In this document: positions 9,822 to 19,239 of the stretch, in pieces
How positions within the stretch are numbered: position 1 is the first letter of the stretch
Layout: each line of letters opens with the position of its first letter
DNA from: Methanosarcinaceae archaeon
Lineage (GTDB): Archaea; Halobacteriota; Methanosarcinia; Methanosarcinales; Methanosarcinaceae
Length of the DNA: 64,000 nucleotides
Direction of reading: 5' to 3'
Assembly: GCA_030611265.1 (NCBI GenBank)
Contig: JAUWQD010000007.1
Span: 1 to 64,000, forward strand
The notes under the pieces: model-generated
Database searches by the model: none
Seen by the model: only the letters and a program-made list of their open reading frames with translations
Told to the model about the DNA's origin: nothing
Program-made: the position numbers and the translations under genes

Positions 9822-11132
9822 CTATAATCCATATTCATCCAGTCTATCCCTTGCAAGTTCACGCAATTCCTGATGTTCGGTCAGGAAATCAGACATGAGT
9901 TCAGCAGCGAGTGATTTACAACTGCCACACATGCGACTACCGTTGACACATTCCGAATGGAGTTCCATGAGTTCCTTATCATCATCTATCAAATGGAACA
10001 GAAGCAGTTCATACACTGAACACTTATCCGGTTCTCCGCCAAGTTTTTTCTGTTCATCAAGTGTAACACGACCGCCGGTCTTTGCACGTTTTACCTTCTT
10101 TGCGGCTTCTTTTGGATCATCTGTAAGAGCAATGTAACTTTCAGGGATACTGCTTGACATCTTGCCACCCTGAAGCCCTGACATGAACCTGTGATATGTA
10201 GCCGCAGTCGGCATGAAACCATATCCTCCAAAGTCCAGTTCCACCTGACGAACAGCATCGATTATCGCAGGGAAATCGTCAGTACCGAATATATCAACAT
10301 GACCTTCAAAGAGTTTGGCATCACCAATTACGCGCTCTGCAACCTCTGCAAGTGCACCTTCCGGTGCAGCTTTGCCGCGAACGCTGATGTATTGGTTGCC
10401 TTTATTGTCCTCACGTCCCTCGATCCTGAACATGTTCATCTTATGACCAAGTCCGCGTGTCAAACGGATATGTGGGTCCTGGTCTGCACCCACCGGAATA
10501 ACTGTGGGTTTCGGCCCTCCGAATTCCGATAATTGTGGCTGCAGGATATCTGCACTTTGGGTAAGTGCACTGATCATGTGGGAGATGTTTGTCTCTCCGC
10601 TAAAACCGTATATTGCGCTGAGTTCTGAAAAATTTGCCTTGATTCCAAGTTCGAATGCAAGATCCTTTACGCTGCTTGATTCGGACTGGAAATAAATGAG
10701 CCCTTCCGGTTCAAACCCAAGCGCTATCAAACTGAGGATGTATTCATTAATACCTAACTCACGGCATTTTTCCCATGACATGCCGCGAACCGAATGTGAT
10801 TCACGATCTGCAATGCCTACAAATGCATCGCCACCCATCTGCTGGTGCCAGACAATCTCTTCCATCACCATCTTGCCCCCAAGATGTACTTTTCCTGATG
10901 GCATAAAACCGCTCATAACTGAAAACGGCTTCTTGTTTTTCATCGCATCTGTGATAAGGTCGTAACTCCTGTGACCGAATATCACGTTTCTTCGCATATA
11001 CTTGTGGGGTTTGGCGATATCAGGAATCACTGCATCAAATGGCAATATCCCGAATTCATCGAATAGTTTTGAATAGTCATCTATATTCACTGCGCCCCAT
11101 GGGTCAAGTTTCACATTCATACGGTTCCTCAA
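9822..11132 (-). CDS. trpS: Tryptophanyl-tRNA synthetase
   Basis: This 436-residue class I synthetase makes Trp-tRNA. The HIGH-equivalent is [14 protein letters not shown] near residue 80, the amino-acid/ATP region has [16 protein letters not shown], and the KMSKS loop is [12 protein letters not shown] near residue 330. The C-terminus has a CGSC pair and a helix rich in Glu/Arg, as in archaeal TrpS. The stop is TAG after DEYGL. It precedes pheS. The window also holds the intron-containing tRNA-Trp at 40630-40824. Confidence 0.96.
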   Translation of the reverse strand: MRNRMNVKLDPWGAVNIDDYSKLFDEFGILPFDAVIPDIAKPHKYMRRNVIFGHRSYDLITDAMKNKKPFSVMSGFMPSGKVHLGGKMVMEEIVWHQQMGGDAFVGIADRESHSVRGMSWEKCRELGINEYILSLIALGFEPEGLIYFQSESSSVKDLAFELGIKANFSELSAIYGFSGETNISHMISALTQSADILQPQLSEFGGPKPTVIPVGADQDPHIRLTRGLGHKMNMFRIEGREDNKGNQYISVRGKAAPEGALAEVAERVIGDAKLFEGHVDIFGTDDFPAIIDAVRQVELDFGGYGFMPTAATYHRFMSGLQGGKMSSSIPESYIALTDDPKEAAKKVKRAKTGGRVTLDEQKKLGGEPDKCSVYELLLFHLIDDDKELMELHSECVNGSRMCGSCKSLAAELMSDFLTEHQELRELARDRLDEYGL

Positions 11133-11296
11133 TTATTTCCACTTAACTTATATAAGATACAACTAAAATCAACCATAAAAACACGTAAATGTATGTAAAT
11201 GTTCGTATGTGTCGCCGTTAAGCTAAACTTGAAATACGATTATAGACAATAGTTTATTATCTCATACAATTCAATAAGTGTAAGGAGGATTTTATT

Positions 11297-11503
11297 GTGC
11301 CGGATAGGAAATATCTCATTAAAACAAAATGTCGAAAAGATGTAAATGGTGAAATCAAATCGGATACCTGGATCACCAACTCAAAATTACTGGAAGTTGA
11401 AGGACATAACCACTACATCGTATTCTACCCGACCGAAGGTGAAGATGTGGGCAAAAAACATTATGTTCCACTTGCCAATATCCACTCAGTTAAAGAGTTA
11501 TAA
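11297..11503 (+). CDS. Small conserved-looking protein, function unknown
   Basis: This 68-residue frame starts at GTG (11297) with a strong AAGGAGG ribosome-binding site about 10 bases upstream, which decides the start. The sequence is basic at the front and β-rich (TWITNSKLLEVEGHNHYIVF), ending KKHYVPLANIHSVKEL. I do not recognise a family. It is flanked by an AT-rich promoter-like region (about 11240-11280) and followed convergently by the radical SAM gene. Coding status is supported by the ribosome-binding site and codon pattern. Confidence 0.7.
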   Translation: MPDRKYLIKTKCRKDVNGEIKSDTWITNSKLLEVEGHNHYIVFYPTEGEDVGKKHYVPLANIHSVKEL

Positions 11504-11555
11504 TCGATCTTGCATATCAATGCAATATCTCTTTTTCATTTTTCTATTTTTATAT

Positions 11556-12755
11556 TTATTGCTTCAACAGATCAAAATCATAAGGCACTTTCGCATCTTC
11601 CGGTATCTTGGATACCAATTCCATAAACTTTGGATCATGCATCAAACAAACATGCCTTTCGCCCTTGAACTGTGGATATGAACGAATCTTTTTCCAGATA
11701 CTCTTGAGTGACTCATTCTCAATATTGCCATACTCGAACGGCAAATATGGACATGGTTTTACGGAACCGTCCACACAAACATGCACCCATCGCTGCCCTG
11801 CCATGCAGCCTAGCATCTCACCCTCAAAGAACGTATTGGAAAAAATACGAGGGCCGCCTTTTGTTGAATTGATCCTGTGATACATATCAAGTATCACCTT
11901 TCGGTCATCATCTGAAAGTATCGCATCCCCTGCCTTTTTCGGAACGGATTCCCACAAGGAGAACTCATGAACTCCCAACTCCGATGCCAATTCATACATA
12001 TTTTGTAACTCATTGATGTTTTTCGGTGAAACATGCGTGGTCATTGTAACCAGCAAACCGGCATCGAGACCGCATTTGATTGCCGCAGTCGCCATATCAT
12101 AAGCATTATCAAGCCGCCGTACTGAATCGTGTTTCTTTGGGTCGGTTGAATAGACACTAACCAGCAGGCTGTGAAGTCCGGCATCTTTTAGCCGCTTTGC
12201 GACTTCGGGCGTGATCTCAGTCCCGGGTGTGAAGATATTCACGATCGCACGGTCTTTATCAACATACTCAATAAGTTCAAATATCTCTTCCCGCAAGAGT
12301 GGGTCGCCTTCAGTGAATGTAATAATAAATGCACCCATATCAAGTGCTTCATCGATCGCACGTTTAATGGAATCAATATCCATGTCCCCTTCCCCACCGC
12401 TTACCACACAGTGCTCACAATTACACTTACACTCACGCGTGAGCTCAAACGATGCAGTCTCAGGCACATATTTCCCAAGTGCGATCTGGGTCTCTGCATA
12501 AAGAAGCCTGTTAAACACTTTTCCCGGAATAGGAGGGAGCCACGTTGAAGCGATTACCCTATCCTCATCAACAAGTGCCGGTTTTTCTTCCTTGAGGCGA
12601 GCATTGATCTTATTCAGAAACGGAGTGCATACAGCACGCAAATGCCCTGATGCATCCAATTGTAAAATACCTTCCAGGTGTTTCAAATCTATGGATAATC
12701 CCGGAATTGAAAAAATATTAACATTCGTATTATCTGTCAAAGTATCATTTTTCAC
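11556..12755 (-). CDS. Radical SAM protein with SPASM-like C-terminus
   Basis: This 399-residue protein has a radical SAM core with the CxxxCxxC cluster motif CKCNCEHC near residue 108, TFTEGDPLL, and LLVSVYSTDPKKHD. The C-terminal region has CMAGQRWVHVCVDGSVKPC, a cysteine arrangement like SPASM or Twitch auxiliary cluster domains used in peptide and cofactor maturation. The first 85 residues are family-specific. The start is GTG at 12755 after GGGGGAT. A KaiC-like ATPase ends 15 bases upstream in the same direction, so the two are probably an operon. The substrate is unknown. Confidence 0.85.
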   Translation of the reverse strand: MKNDTLTDNTNVNIFSIPGLSIDLKHLEGILQLDASGHLRAVCTPFLNKINARLKEEKPALVDEDRVIASTWLPPIPGKVFNRLLYAETQIALGKYVPETASFELTRECKCNCEHCVVSGGEGDMDIDSIKRAIDEALDMGAFIITFTEGDPLLREEIFELIEYVDKDRAIVNIFTPGTEITPEVAKRLKDAGLHSLLVSVYSTDPKKHDSVRRLDNAYDMATAAIKCGLDAGLLVTMTTHVSPKNINELQNMYELASELGVHEFSLWESVPKKAGDAILSDDDRKVILDMYHRINSTKGGPRIFSNTFFEGEMLGCMAGQRWVHVCVDGSVKPCPYLPFEYGNIENESLKSIWKKIRSYPQFKGERHVCLMHDPKFMELVSKIPEDAKVPYDFDLLKQ

Positions 12756-12770
12756 GTCGTATCCCCCTTA

Positions 12771-13541
12771 TTATAAAAATGTTGATTCGAATACATCTGC
12801 CTCTTTGCCGATGACAGTTTCAGATGGATATACAACAATGCCCTCATCTGTGATTGCATACGGATGCAGGATTTCATCGTGCTTCACACCACGCATTTTG
12901 ATTATCTCAATAGCACGAACACGATTTCCACCAACTCTGGATACATGCAAGCGAATCACACCTTCTGACAGGTATTCTTCCATACTGAACTCCTCAACAT
13001 TGCTGTGTAGTTCACTTGTTATCAGTGTGGTGCAATCGAAATTCTCCAGATTCTTGATGAATTCCATGATCATGTGCCTGACAGTTGTTTCGTCAGATGA
13101 TATCTTAAGGGACGTAATTGAATCAATGAAAAGACGTTTTGCTCCAATCTCCTTTACCTGTGCAAATATTTGTTTCAGCAGATTCTCAACAGTTGCAGTT
13201 TCAACATCAGTGATTCCTTCTGCCTGAATTGATTCTTTGATATATCGTCCATATGCGATTGGATTTGCCCGAATAATCCGCAACTTGTTCTCTTTTATTG
13301 GTCGTTCAAGGTCCCAGTTGTGCCGCCACATATTCCGTATGATGCGTGCAGGGGACTCTTCCAGTGTAACATATACCCCATTGTCACCATAATTTTTGAT
13401 ACCGTCATACAGGAACTGTATCCCAAAAGTTGACTTGCCTGCACCCGGACCTCCGGTTAGCAGGATTACATCATTCTCGATAAAACCGCCTTCTATAAGT
13501 TCATCAAGTCCGGGGATTGCAGTTGGTACGCGAGTCATCAC
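12771..13541 (-). CDS. KaiC-like RecA-superfamily ATPase
   Basis: This 256-residue single-domain KaiC/RadA-type protein has PTAIPGLDELIEGGFIENDV, Walker A TGGPGAGKSTFGIQFLYDG near residue 30, and a Walker B-like strand RLFIDSITSL near residue 155. ETTVRHMIMEFIKNL and GVIRLHVSRVGGNRVR follow, as in the archaeal KaiC group. It is translationally close to the downstream radical SAM gene. Proteins of this group act in signalling and cell-surface regulation; the role here is unknown. Confidence 0.85.
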   Translation of the reverse strand: MMTRVPTAIPGLDELIEGGFIENDVILLTGGPGAGKSTFGIQFLYDGIKNYGDNGVYVTLEESPARIIRNMWRHNWDLERPIKENKLRIIRANPIAYGRYIKESIQAEGITDVETATVENLLKQIFAQVKEIGAKRLFIDSITSLKISSDETTVRHMIMEFIKNLENFDCTTLITSELHSNVEEFSMEEYLSEGVIRLHVSRVGGNRVRAIEIIKMRGVKHDEILHPYAITDEGIVVYPSETVIGKEADVFESTFL

Positions 13542-13608
13542 AATATAAATAAATCTAATAGAATAAAAACATGAGGGTTTTGAAGCGAGTTAATGCGAAC
13601 GAAGTGAG

Positions 13609-13650
13609 CAATAACTCGAACTATATATTTAAAAAATATATATTATTATA
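13609..13650 (-). repeat. AT-hairpin repeat family copy (ACTCGAAC-TATATATTT)
   Basis: AACTCGAACTATATATTT followed by AAAAAATATATATT is an AT-rich palindrome behind an ACTCG tag. It follows the aIF2-beta 3' end. It matches copies at 20969, 35548 and 54461. A TTAATGCGAACGAAGTGAGCA hairpin-like stretch precedes it. Confidence 0.5.
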
Positions 13651-13675
13651 AATTCAAACTTGGATCAGGTTTCGA

Positions 13676-14290
13676 CTATATCTTCTCTGCAAATGCAAGA
13701 GTACCGCTTATGCGCTTTATCCTGATATTCACAACTTCACCCTTTGGAACACCGGGCACAAATATAGTGAACTTAGAAAGTTTGGCAATACCATCGCCTT
13801 TAGAACCGACTGCATCGATCCTGACCTCGTATTCCTTGCCCTCTTCAACAGCATCACGAGGTGCTGAAGCAACAGCTCTCCTTTTCTTGACAGGTCTGTG
13901 TGCACCACATGCTGCGCATTTAAGAATCAGTACCCGGTTATCCTTGACAAGTTGAGTATCGGGGCGGGAACATTCAGAGCACATCACATACTCTTCCACA
14001 TAAGATTGAATATTCGATTTTATCAATTCTTTAGGAAATCTTCCCTGGAATATTGCACGACCACCCTCTAATTTCCCTGCCGTACCCATTTCACGGGTCA
14101 GGAATTTCATGAGATGGTCAGAGTCTCGGTTCAACACATCTACAATGTTGCTGAAATTATCCAAAACTGTGGTCTTGCCCTCTATGAATATTTTGGGCTC
14201 AGGTATTACGAAACGGGCATCCGTAGTTTCCATATCCGGTAAATTCTCAATTGCACGATCCAAAAGTGCTTCGTAATCATCCATAGTCAC
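13676..14290 (-). CDS. Translation initiation factor aIF2 subunit beta with C-terminal TRAM domain
   Basis: This 204-residue protein is part of the aIF2 complex that delivers initiator Met-tRNA. Residues 1-135 are the IF2B/eIF5 core ([18 protein letters not shown] and [17 protein letters not shown]). A zinc ribbon has [16 protein letters not shown] and [11 protein letters not shown]. Residues 150-204 form a TRAM RNA-binding domain ([32 protein letters not shown]). The TRAM extension is known in some methanogen copies. The stop is TAG. L10e lies upstream on the same strand. Confidence 0.93.
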   Translation of the reverse strand: MTMDDYEALLDRAIENLPDMETTDARFVIPEPKIFIEGKTTVLDNFSNIVDVLNRDSDHLMKFLTREMGTAGKLEGGRAIFQGRFPKELIKSNIQSYVEEYVMCSECSRPDTQLVKDNRVLILKCAACGAHRPVKKRRAVASAPRDAVEEGKEYEVRIDAVGSKGDGIAKLSKFTIFVPGVPKGEVVNIRIKRISGTLAFAEKI

Positions 14291-14327
14291 AGCCTCCGAT
14301 TATTCCAATTATATTGAATACAATTAC

Positions 14328-14846
14328 TTACAATACCAGTTCCTGACCTTTGTCAACAACAATTCGAACAGGTGTTGGTAATTTCTGTCCTGCTTTCCAC
14401 ATTGATTTTTTTGCAACTTCAAAATTTTCTTTGTTGACAGAAACCGTAAATATCTTCTGACCTGCACGAACTCGTGCTGCAGTAGACACGTTCTTACCGT
14501 ATGCACCACGCATACCGCTTGACACACGGTCAGCACCTGCGCCGGTTGCCTGCTTGTTCTCTCTCAAAACTTCATGTGGATATACACGCAACTTTAGATG
14601 AAAACCTGCACGACCTGCTGCATTTGTAAGTGCCCTGTTTGCTGTAATACGTGCAGCTTCGAGTGCTGTGTGACGTATCTGACATCTTTCCTCTACGACC
14701 AAAGTAACCTTGATAGGGAAGTCCGCGGTCTTGTTACCCATATCGTAATGAATAACCTGACTACCGGGCACACCGCCCATGTATTTTCGTCTTGTGAATG
14801 AACGTGATTTTACGTTTCTGTACATACTTGCTGGTTTTCGTACCAT
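14328..14846 (-). CDS. rpl10e: Large-subunit ribosomal protein L10e (uL16)
   Basis: This 172-residue protein starts [20 protein letters not shown] and contains [19 protein letters not shown] and [20 protein letters not shown], the hallmarks of archaeal L10e/uL16 at the ribosomal central protuberance. The length is standard. A GGAGG site precedes the ATG. It lies 37 bases upstream of aIF2-beta, so shared transcription is likely. Confidence 0.97.
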   Translation of the reverse strand: MVRKPASMYRNVKSRSFTRRKYMGGVPGSQVIHYDMGNKTADFPIKVTLVVEERCQIRHTALEAARITANRALTNAAGRAGFHLKLRVYPHEVLRENKQATGAGADRVSSGMRGAYGKNVSTAARVRAGQKIFTVSVNKENFEVAKKSMWKAGQKLPTPVRIVVDKGQELVL

Positions 14847-15012
14847 GAAATTGAGCCTCCTTGAATTATTAGTGGAATTTAATAGAAAAAAACGACATCA
14901 ATCGTTGCCATCTGACGCTTTTGATCTAATAAATGATGTATTATTTGAATTTTTTATATTTGATTGTTAAACATATACTCTATTAAAGTATCTATCAATC
15001 ACAGTTTTACCC

Positions 15013-16173
15013 CTAATTACCTATGAGCTTATAAGTCTTATCAGTAAAATCGTCATCCTTTTTCAAAAATGCAGATAATAACCCAAAACATCCGGAAAGC
15101 ATCATATTTCCAAACGGTGCTGCAAAATGCAACTTTCTCCACAATTCCGTATTTTTCAGGGAGCCTGTATCGTTTTGCAAAACACCACGTTTTGGTCCGG
15201 TCACCATCACAGACCGTATCGCATCAAAACCCACTGTATCGCCAATGTAGCACCCATGTCCGCTATCATTGAACACCTCATCAAACGTAAGTGTGCCCTC
15301 TGCAAGCCTGATGATATGATCCTGCAATTTTTCAAAGTCCATTCTTGAAGTGTGATGCTCAAATAATGCCCTCACTCGATTATCCATAACAAGCGCACCA
15401 AGAGTGTGACCATTTCCTATATTCACAACAATTGACGGTTGCTCTGCCGCAGTGTCCAAAAGTGCACCAAATATCGCAGCCGGGCCGGTATCCATGAACA
15501 TCGCACCCTCCTGGTCTATACTTCCATCGCCAAAACCACTTTTATCAAGTGTATCAGATGCGGACTTAATTCGAGTCAGGTACGGCGGAATGCCACCTTT
15601 GCAATACGCGAAAATGTCAAGATTCCCTCCTTTTTTGATCTGCTCTTCAAAATGCCTGAACCTGCCCACTCGATTACTCTCATCCGGAGAATCACCATGA
15701 TCCTGAAGCGCAACAGCAAACATAATCTGTTCACCTGTCTTTGCACCGAAACTCACATTCACTCCAAACTGTGAAAGTGCACCAAAAATTGCATCAGTAT
15801 CAATATCCTGCAACACGATCGACAAAACATCATCGGGTAAGGACCCCACATACTGTTCATCAACGAGCGTAACACCCATTGAACGCACCTTCTCAAGATT
15901 ATCATTGATAGTCAACGCTGCGTTTTTTGTTGAATATACTTGCAGATCTTTGCCAATATGTTCTTTTATCGCGCGAACACATGGTCCTCCCCCCATGATG
16001 CCGCCAGTGAGCACAATATCCCTGCCATTATCGGTTGCACTGCGTATCCTGTCTGCAATTATGACCGTAGGCGAAGGCATCACCATAATAAGGCTGTTCT
16101 CAACCTCTTTTTTTGTATCATACAGCAGGATGTCCTGCGTTCCGGTTCCGATATCTATTGCCAGTACTTTCAT
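15013..16173 (-). CDS. DUF1786 family protein, ASKHA-like fold suspected
   Basis: This 386-residue archaeal protein begins KVLAIDIGTGTQDILLYD, a phosphate-1-type motif of actin/sugar-kinase (ASKHA) ATPases. A second such motif, PSIVVNIGNGHTLGALVMD, lies near residue 240. DIVLTGGIMGGGPCVRAI and GCYIGDTVGFDAI are also present. This matches my memory of DUF1786, found in methanogens and sometimes misnamed as an activating enzyme. Function is unknown. It ends in TAG and is divergent from moaB. Confidence 0.8.
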   Translation of the reverse strand: MKVLAIDIGTGTQDILLYDTKKEVENSLIMVMPSPTVIIADRIRSATDNGRDIVLTGGIMGGGPCVRAIKEHIGKDLQVYSTKNAALTINDNLEKVRSMGVTLVDEQYVGSLPDDVLSIVLQDIDTDAIFGALSQFGVNVSFGAKTGEQIMFAVALQDHGDSPDESNRVGRFRHFEEQIKKGGNLDIFAYCKGGIPPYLTRIKSASDTLDKSGFGDGSIDQEGAMFMDTGPAAIFGALLDTAAEQPSIVVNIGNGHTLGALVMDNRVRALFEHHTSRMDFEKLQDHIIRLAEGTLTFDEVFNDSGHGCYIGDTVGFDAIRSVMVTGPKRGVLQNDTGSLKNTELWRKLHFAAPFGNMMLSGCFGLLSAFLKKDDDFTDKTYKLIGN

Positions 16174-16221
16174 AGTTTAAATCGTATAATTCATATACCG
16201 ACTGATGTATAAATACTTCGT

Positions 16222-16779
16222 ATGAATACGTCTACCACAAATAGCACACATCAACACAAGAAAAATACACACGGCCCATATAACTTTTTCCTTGTGACAA
16301 TCTCAACATCAAGAGCAGAAAAATATGGTGGGGATGGAACTGTTTCAAATCCTGAAGATGCAGATGATATGTCAGGACAGGTCATGCGAGACATCATTAC
16401 ACAAAATGGGCATCATGTCGTGAAATATTCACTCATAAGCGATGAGGTGAATGAAATACAGGATGCTGTAAGATCTGCAATCGACACCGACGCAGACATA
16501 ATAATCACAAGTGGTGGTACAGGGCTGGCATCAAGAGATGTTACCATCGAATCCATCACACCGATGCTTGACAAGGAAATGCCTGGTTTTGGAGAACTTT
16601 TCAGATACAAAAGCATCCAGCAGATCGGCGCATCAGTGATATTGACGCGGGCAATTGCAGGAGTTATAAAGAACAAAGCAATATTCTGCCTGCCGGGTTC
16701 TCCCAATGCTGTACGACTGGCACTTGATGAGATAATTATTCCAGAAGCAGGACACATCGTTAAACACACAAAAGAATGA
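16222..16779 (+). CDS. moaB: MoaB/MogA-type molybdopterin biosynthesis protein
   Basis: This 185-residue protein has the MoCF_biosynth fold, which adenylylates molybdopterin before metal insertion (molybdenum or tungsten). Motifs are VTISTSRAEKYGGDG, DADIIITSGGTGLASRDVT and FCLPGSPNAVRLALDEII. The first 20 residues (STTNSTHQHKKNTHG) are a non-conserved tail. It is the first gene of a plus-strand series but lies about 110 bases before the KaiC gene, with AT-rich promoter-like sequence between. Confidence 0.92.
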   Translation: MNTSTTNSTHQHKKNTHGPYNFFLVTISTSRAEKYGGDGTVSNPEDADDMSGQVMRDIITQNGHHVVKYSLISDEVNEIQDAVRSAIDTDADIIITSGGTGLASRDVTIESITPMLDKEMPGFGELFRYKSIQQIGASVILTRAIAGVIKNKAIFCLPGSPNAVRLALDEIIIPEAGHIVKHTKE

Positions 16780-16892
16780 TTGGGATGTGACATTAGATGG
16801 ATTTATGTTGAGATTGTTTTTATACCATAACGTACAATTATATATTCATATTAACATTAATTATCACACTAATAATAACTCAGTCGAGGTTA

Positions 16893-17603
16893 ATGATCAA
16901 AATGTCAGGATATTCACTGGGAATCAAAGAAATAGATGATATCATAGGCAGAATAAGGGGAGGAAGTAATATCATGATGGTAGGCCCTCCTATGAGCGGC
17001 AAGGATGAAATTATAAATACCATCATATATAACGGATTTATTGAAAATAATTCAGCGATCGTTGTATCCACCCGTGAACCCGGGGAACGTGTGTTTGAGT
17101 GGTTTGAACAAAACGGTTTGGATATATCTGACGCAAATATCGGAATTGTGGACTGTGTTACAAAAACACTTGGCATGGGTGCTGCTGACACTGAAAACAT
17201 CAAACGTGCCTCAAGTCCTGTTGACCTAACTGGAATTGGTGTCAAGATCAGCCAGTTCTTTGAAGAATTCCTGATGAAAAGGAACATTCCAGATACAAGG
17301 TTATGTATCAACTCACTTTCCACTATTTTGATGTATTCCAATATCCAGACAGTTTTCAGGTTTCTTCATGTTTTCACAGGACGTGTGAAAGCAGCAAATG
17401 CACTCGGAGTATATGTTGTTGAGGATGAGATGCACGATCCACAAACCATAGCCACCTTAAAACAACTCTTTGATGGCATGATAGAGATCAAAACAAATGG
17501 AGACGGCTATGCAATGAGAGTTGTAGGGTTTACCCCAAAACCAACACCATGGTTTAGTTATGAAATGGATGGAATGAATATCACCATGCAGGAGAGTGAG
17601 TGA
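16893..17603 (+). CDS. KaiC/ArlH-like ATPase, first gene of the KaiC-GTPase-roadblock operon
   Basis: This 236-residue RecA-fold protein has LGIKEIDDIIGRIRGGSNI, then Walker A-like MMVGPPMSGKDEIINTII near residue 30. Asp replaces the usual Ser/Thr after the lysine. AIVVSTREPGERVFEWFEQN and a Walker B-like LCINSLSTILMYS near residue 140 follow, as in ArlH/KaiC-like archaeal ATPases. Its stop overlaps the start of the next gene (GTGACC, TGA within), so the two are translationally coupled. The pattern suggests a regulatory ATP-binding partner rather than a motor. Start ATG 16893 or 16902. Confidence 0.85.
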   Translation: MIKMSGYSLGIKEIDDIIGRIRGGSNIMMVGPPMSGKDEIINTIIYNGFIENNSAIVVSTREPGERVFEWFEQNGLDISDANIGIVDCVTKTLGMGAADTENIKRASSPVDLTGIGVKISQFFEEFLMKRNIPDTRLCINSLSTILMYSNIQTVFRFLHVFTGRVKAANALGVYVVEDEMHDPQTIATLKQLFDGMIEIKTNGDGYAMRVVGFTPKPTPWFSYEMDGMNITMQESE

Positions 17604-18778
17604 CCATGATAGAAACAGGCATCACTAAACTGGATGACTATCTTATGGGTGGTATTCCAAATGGCAAGTCACTTGTATACTATATACATCCGGGTGTTGA
17701 AGGCAATGTATTCGGAATGCAGACATTATATCACAACCTTGCAGAAGGCAGTAAATGTGTGTTCATAGCATCGAGTTCTGACCCATTAATGATAAAGGAT
17801 ACGTTCAAGGAATTCGGATGGAATCTTGATGCACATAAAGAAAATCTTATTGTTGTGGATGCATATTCAGGATTGGTCGGAGCAACCTCTAACGAAAAAT
17901 ACGTTGTTGAGGACCCGGAAAGTATTGATTCACTTAATGGAACGATAGAAAAAGTGATGGAAGAACTCGATGAAAGTTCCACGATCATGTTCGAGTCATT
18001 GTCAACCATCATGGACCTTTGTGGAGAAAAGGAAACTATCGATGCAATTAAAAACTGGAACATGCACGGTATGTTGTATGAGCATGTACTCATCTATAAT
18101 TTCACTGCATGGCCGTATGAACCAGAGACGCTTGACCTTATCAAACACGAACTCTTTGATGCAGTCATCACTGTTGGCGGTATTGCCGAGCGGGTCATAT
18201 TCGGACAGTATTTCGGTGTGCTTAAAGCAGAATGGAGTGACATTGAACTTAAATCAATGTTGTTCAGGGTACTGCGACCCGGTGGAATAAGGATATATAT
18301 TCCAAAGATCGTTGTTACAGGTCCTTACAATGCAGGAAAATCCACTTTTGTACACGCACTGTCAACACGGGCAGTTTCTGTTGACAGGATAGGAACAACT
18401 GTTGCGCTTGACCACGGGCATGTTGATCATAAAGGATTCAGTGCCGATATATTCGGAACTCCGGGTCAGGAGCGTTTTGACCCAATTATCAAGATGTTAA
18501 GCGGAGAAGCCATGGGCATATTCCTTGTTGTCGATTCAACTAACACAAAGGACTTTGTACGTGCAAAGCAAATGCTTGAGATTACAAAAGCATACGGATT
18601 GCCACTTGTTGTTATTGCGAACAAACAGGACCAGAGTGGTGCACTAAAACCAGAGGATATCCGAAGTCATTTTAACATACCGGAAAGTGTACAAATACTG
18701 CCAGCAGTTGCCGACAAAGGCGTGGGAGTGTTTGAAGCCTTTGAAGCTCTTGTGGATAAAATAACGGAGGTGGCATGA
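17600..18778 (+). CDS. Fusion of a degenerate KaiC-like domain with a conservon/MglA-type small GTPase
   Basis: This 392-residue protein has two parts. Residues 1-230 resemble the KaiC/ArlH fold (TGITKLDDYLMGGIPNGKS, CVFIASSSDPLMIKDTF, TIMFESLSTIMDLCGE), but the Walker A site has become IHPGVEGNVFGMQ without the lysine. Residues 235-392 are a Ras-like GTPase: G1 TGPYNAGKSTFVHAL, a Thr in the TTVALDHG loop, G3 ADIFGTPGQERFD, G4 VIANKQDQ. The GTPase matches the COG2229 group that includes the CvnD proteins of Streptomyces conservons. The start is GTG 17600 or ATG 17606, overlapping the preceding stop. The next gene, a roadblock protein, follows by one base. Confidence 0.88.
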   Translation: MTMIETGITKLDDYLMGGIPNGKSLVYYIHPGVEGNVFGMQTLYHNLAEGSKCVFIASSSDPLMIKDTFKEFGWNLDAHKENLIVVDAYSGLVGATSNEKYVVEDPESIDSLNGTIEKVMEELDESSTIMFESLSTIMDLCGEKETIDAIKNWNMHGMLYEHVLIYNFTAWPYEPETLDLIKHELFDAVITVGGIAERVIFGQYFGVLKAEWSDIELKSMLFRVLRPGGIRIYIPKIVVTGPYNAGKSTFVHALSTRAVSVDRIGTTVALDHGHVDHKGFSADIFGTPGQERFDPIIKMLSGEAMGIFLVVDSTNTKDFVRAKQMLEITKAYGLPLVVIANKQDQSGALKPEDIRSHFNIPESVQILPAVADKGVGVFEAFEALVDKITEVA

Positions 18779-18779
18779 T

Positions 18780-19148
18780 ATGGCAAACGTGATCGAGATG
18801 TTAGAGAAGATACTTGCCGATACAAAAAAGGTAGGCGGTGTGGAAGCATCAGTTATCGCGAGTCGTGATGGCCTATTAATGGCATCCAATATCCCATCGA
18901 GTAGTGCAAGAGCTGAGACATTTGCAGCGATGTCTGCAACCATGCTCGGTGCGGCAGAGACTGCTACTACCGAACTTGGCAAGGGCATACCTGACAGGGT
19001 AATTGTCGAATCCGAACACGGAAAACTCATTGCTACCGGAGCCGGACCAAAAGCATTGCTGGTTGTACTTACAGATCCCAATGCAGGACTTGGTCTTATA
19101 CTTGTAGAACTTGAAAAGGCCGCTGAGAAGATAAAAAAAATAGTATGA
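18780..19148 (+). CDS. Roadblock/LC7 domain protein
   Basis: This 122-residue single-domain protein has ASVIASRDGLLMASNIPSS near residue 25, RAETFAAMSATMLGAAETA, and LIATGAGPKALLVVLTD. These are typical of roadblock/LC7 proteins (MglB and CvnB) that dimerise and control Ras-like GTPases. It follows the GTPase fusion with a single base between (TGATATGG), so coupling is strong. A GTPase-activating or scaffolding role is inferred from position and family, not shown. Confidence 0.92.
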   Translation: MANVIEMLEKILADTKKVGGVEASVIASRDGLLMASNIPSSSARAETFAAMSATMLGAAETATTELGKGIPDRVIVESEHGKLIATGAGPKALLVVLTDPNAGLGLILVELEKAAEKIKKIV

Positions 19149-19239
19149 ATGGGTCGGGTGCAAGGATGCATTCTCCCATCACTTTTTTTAAATATAGATT
19201 TGAAGATAATTGCTTATAAATCATTATGTGTGATGTACA

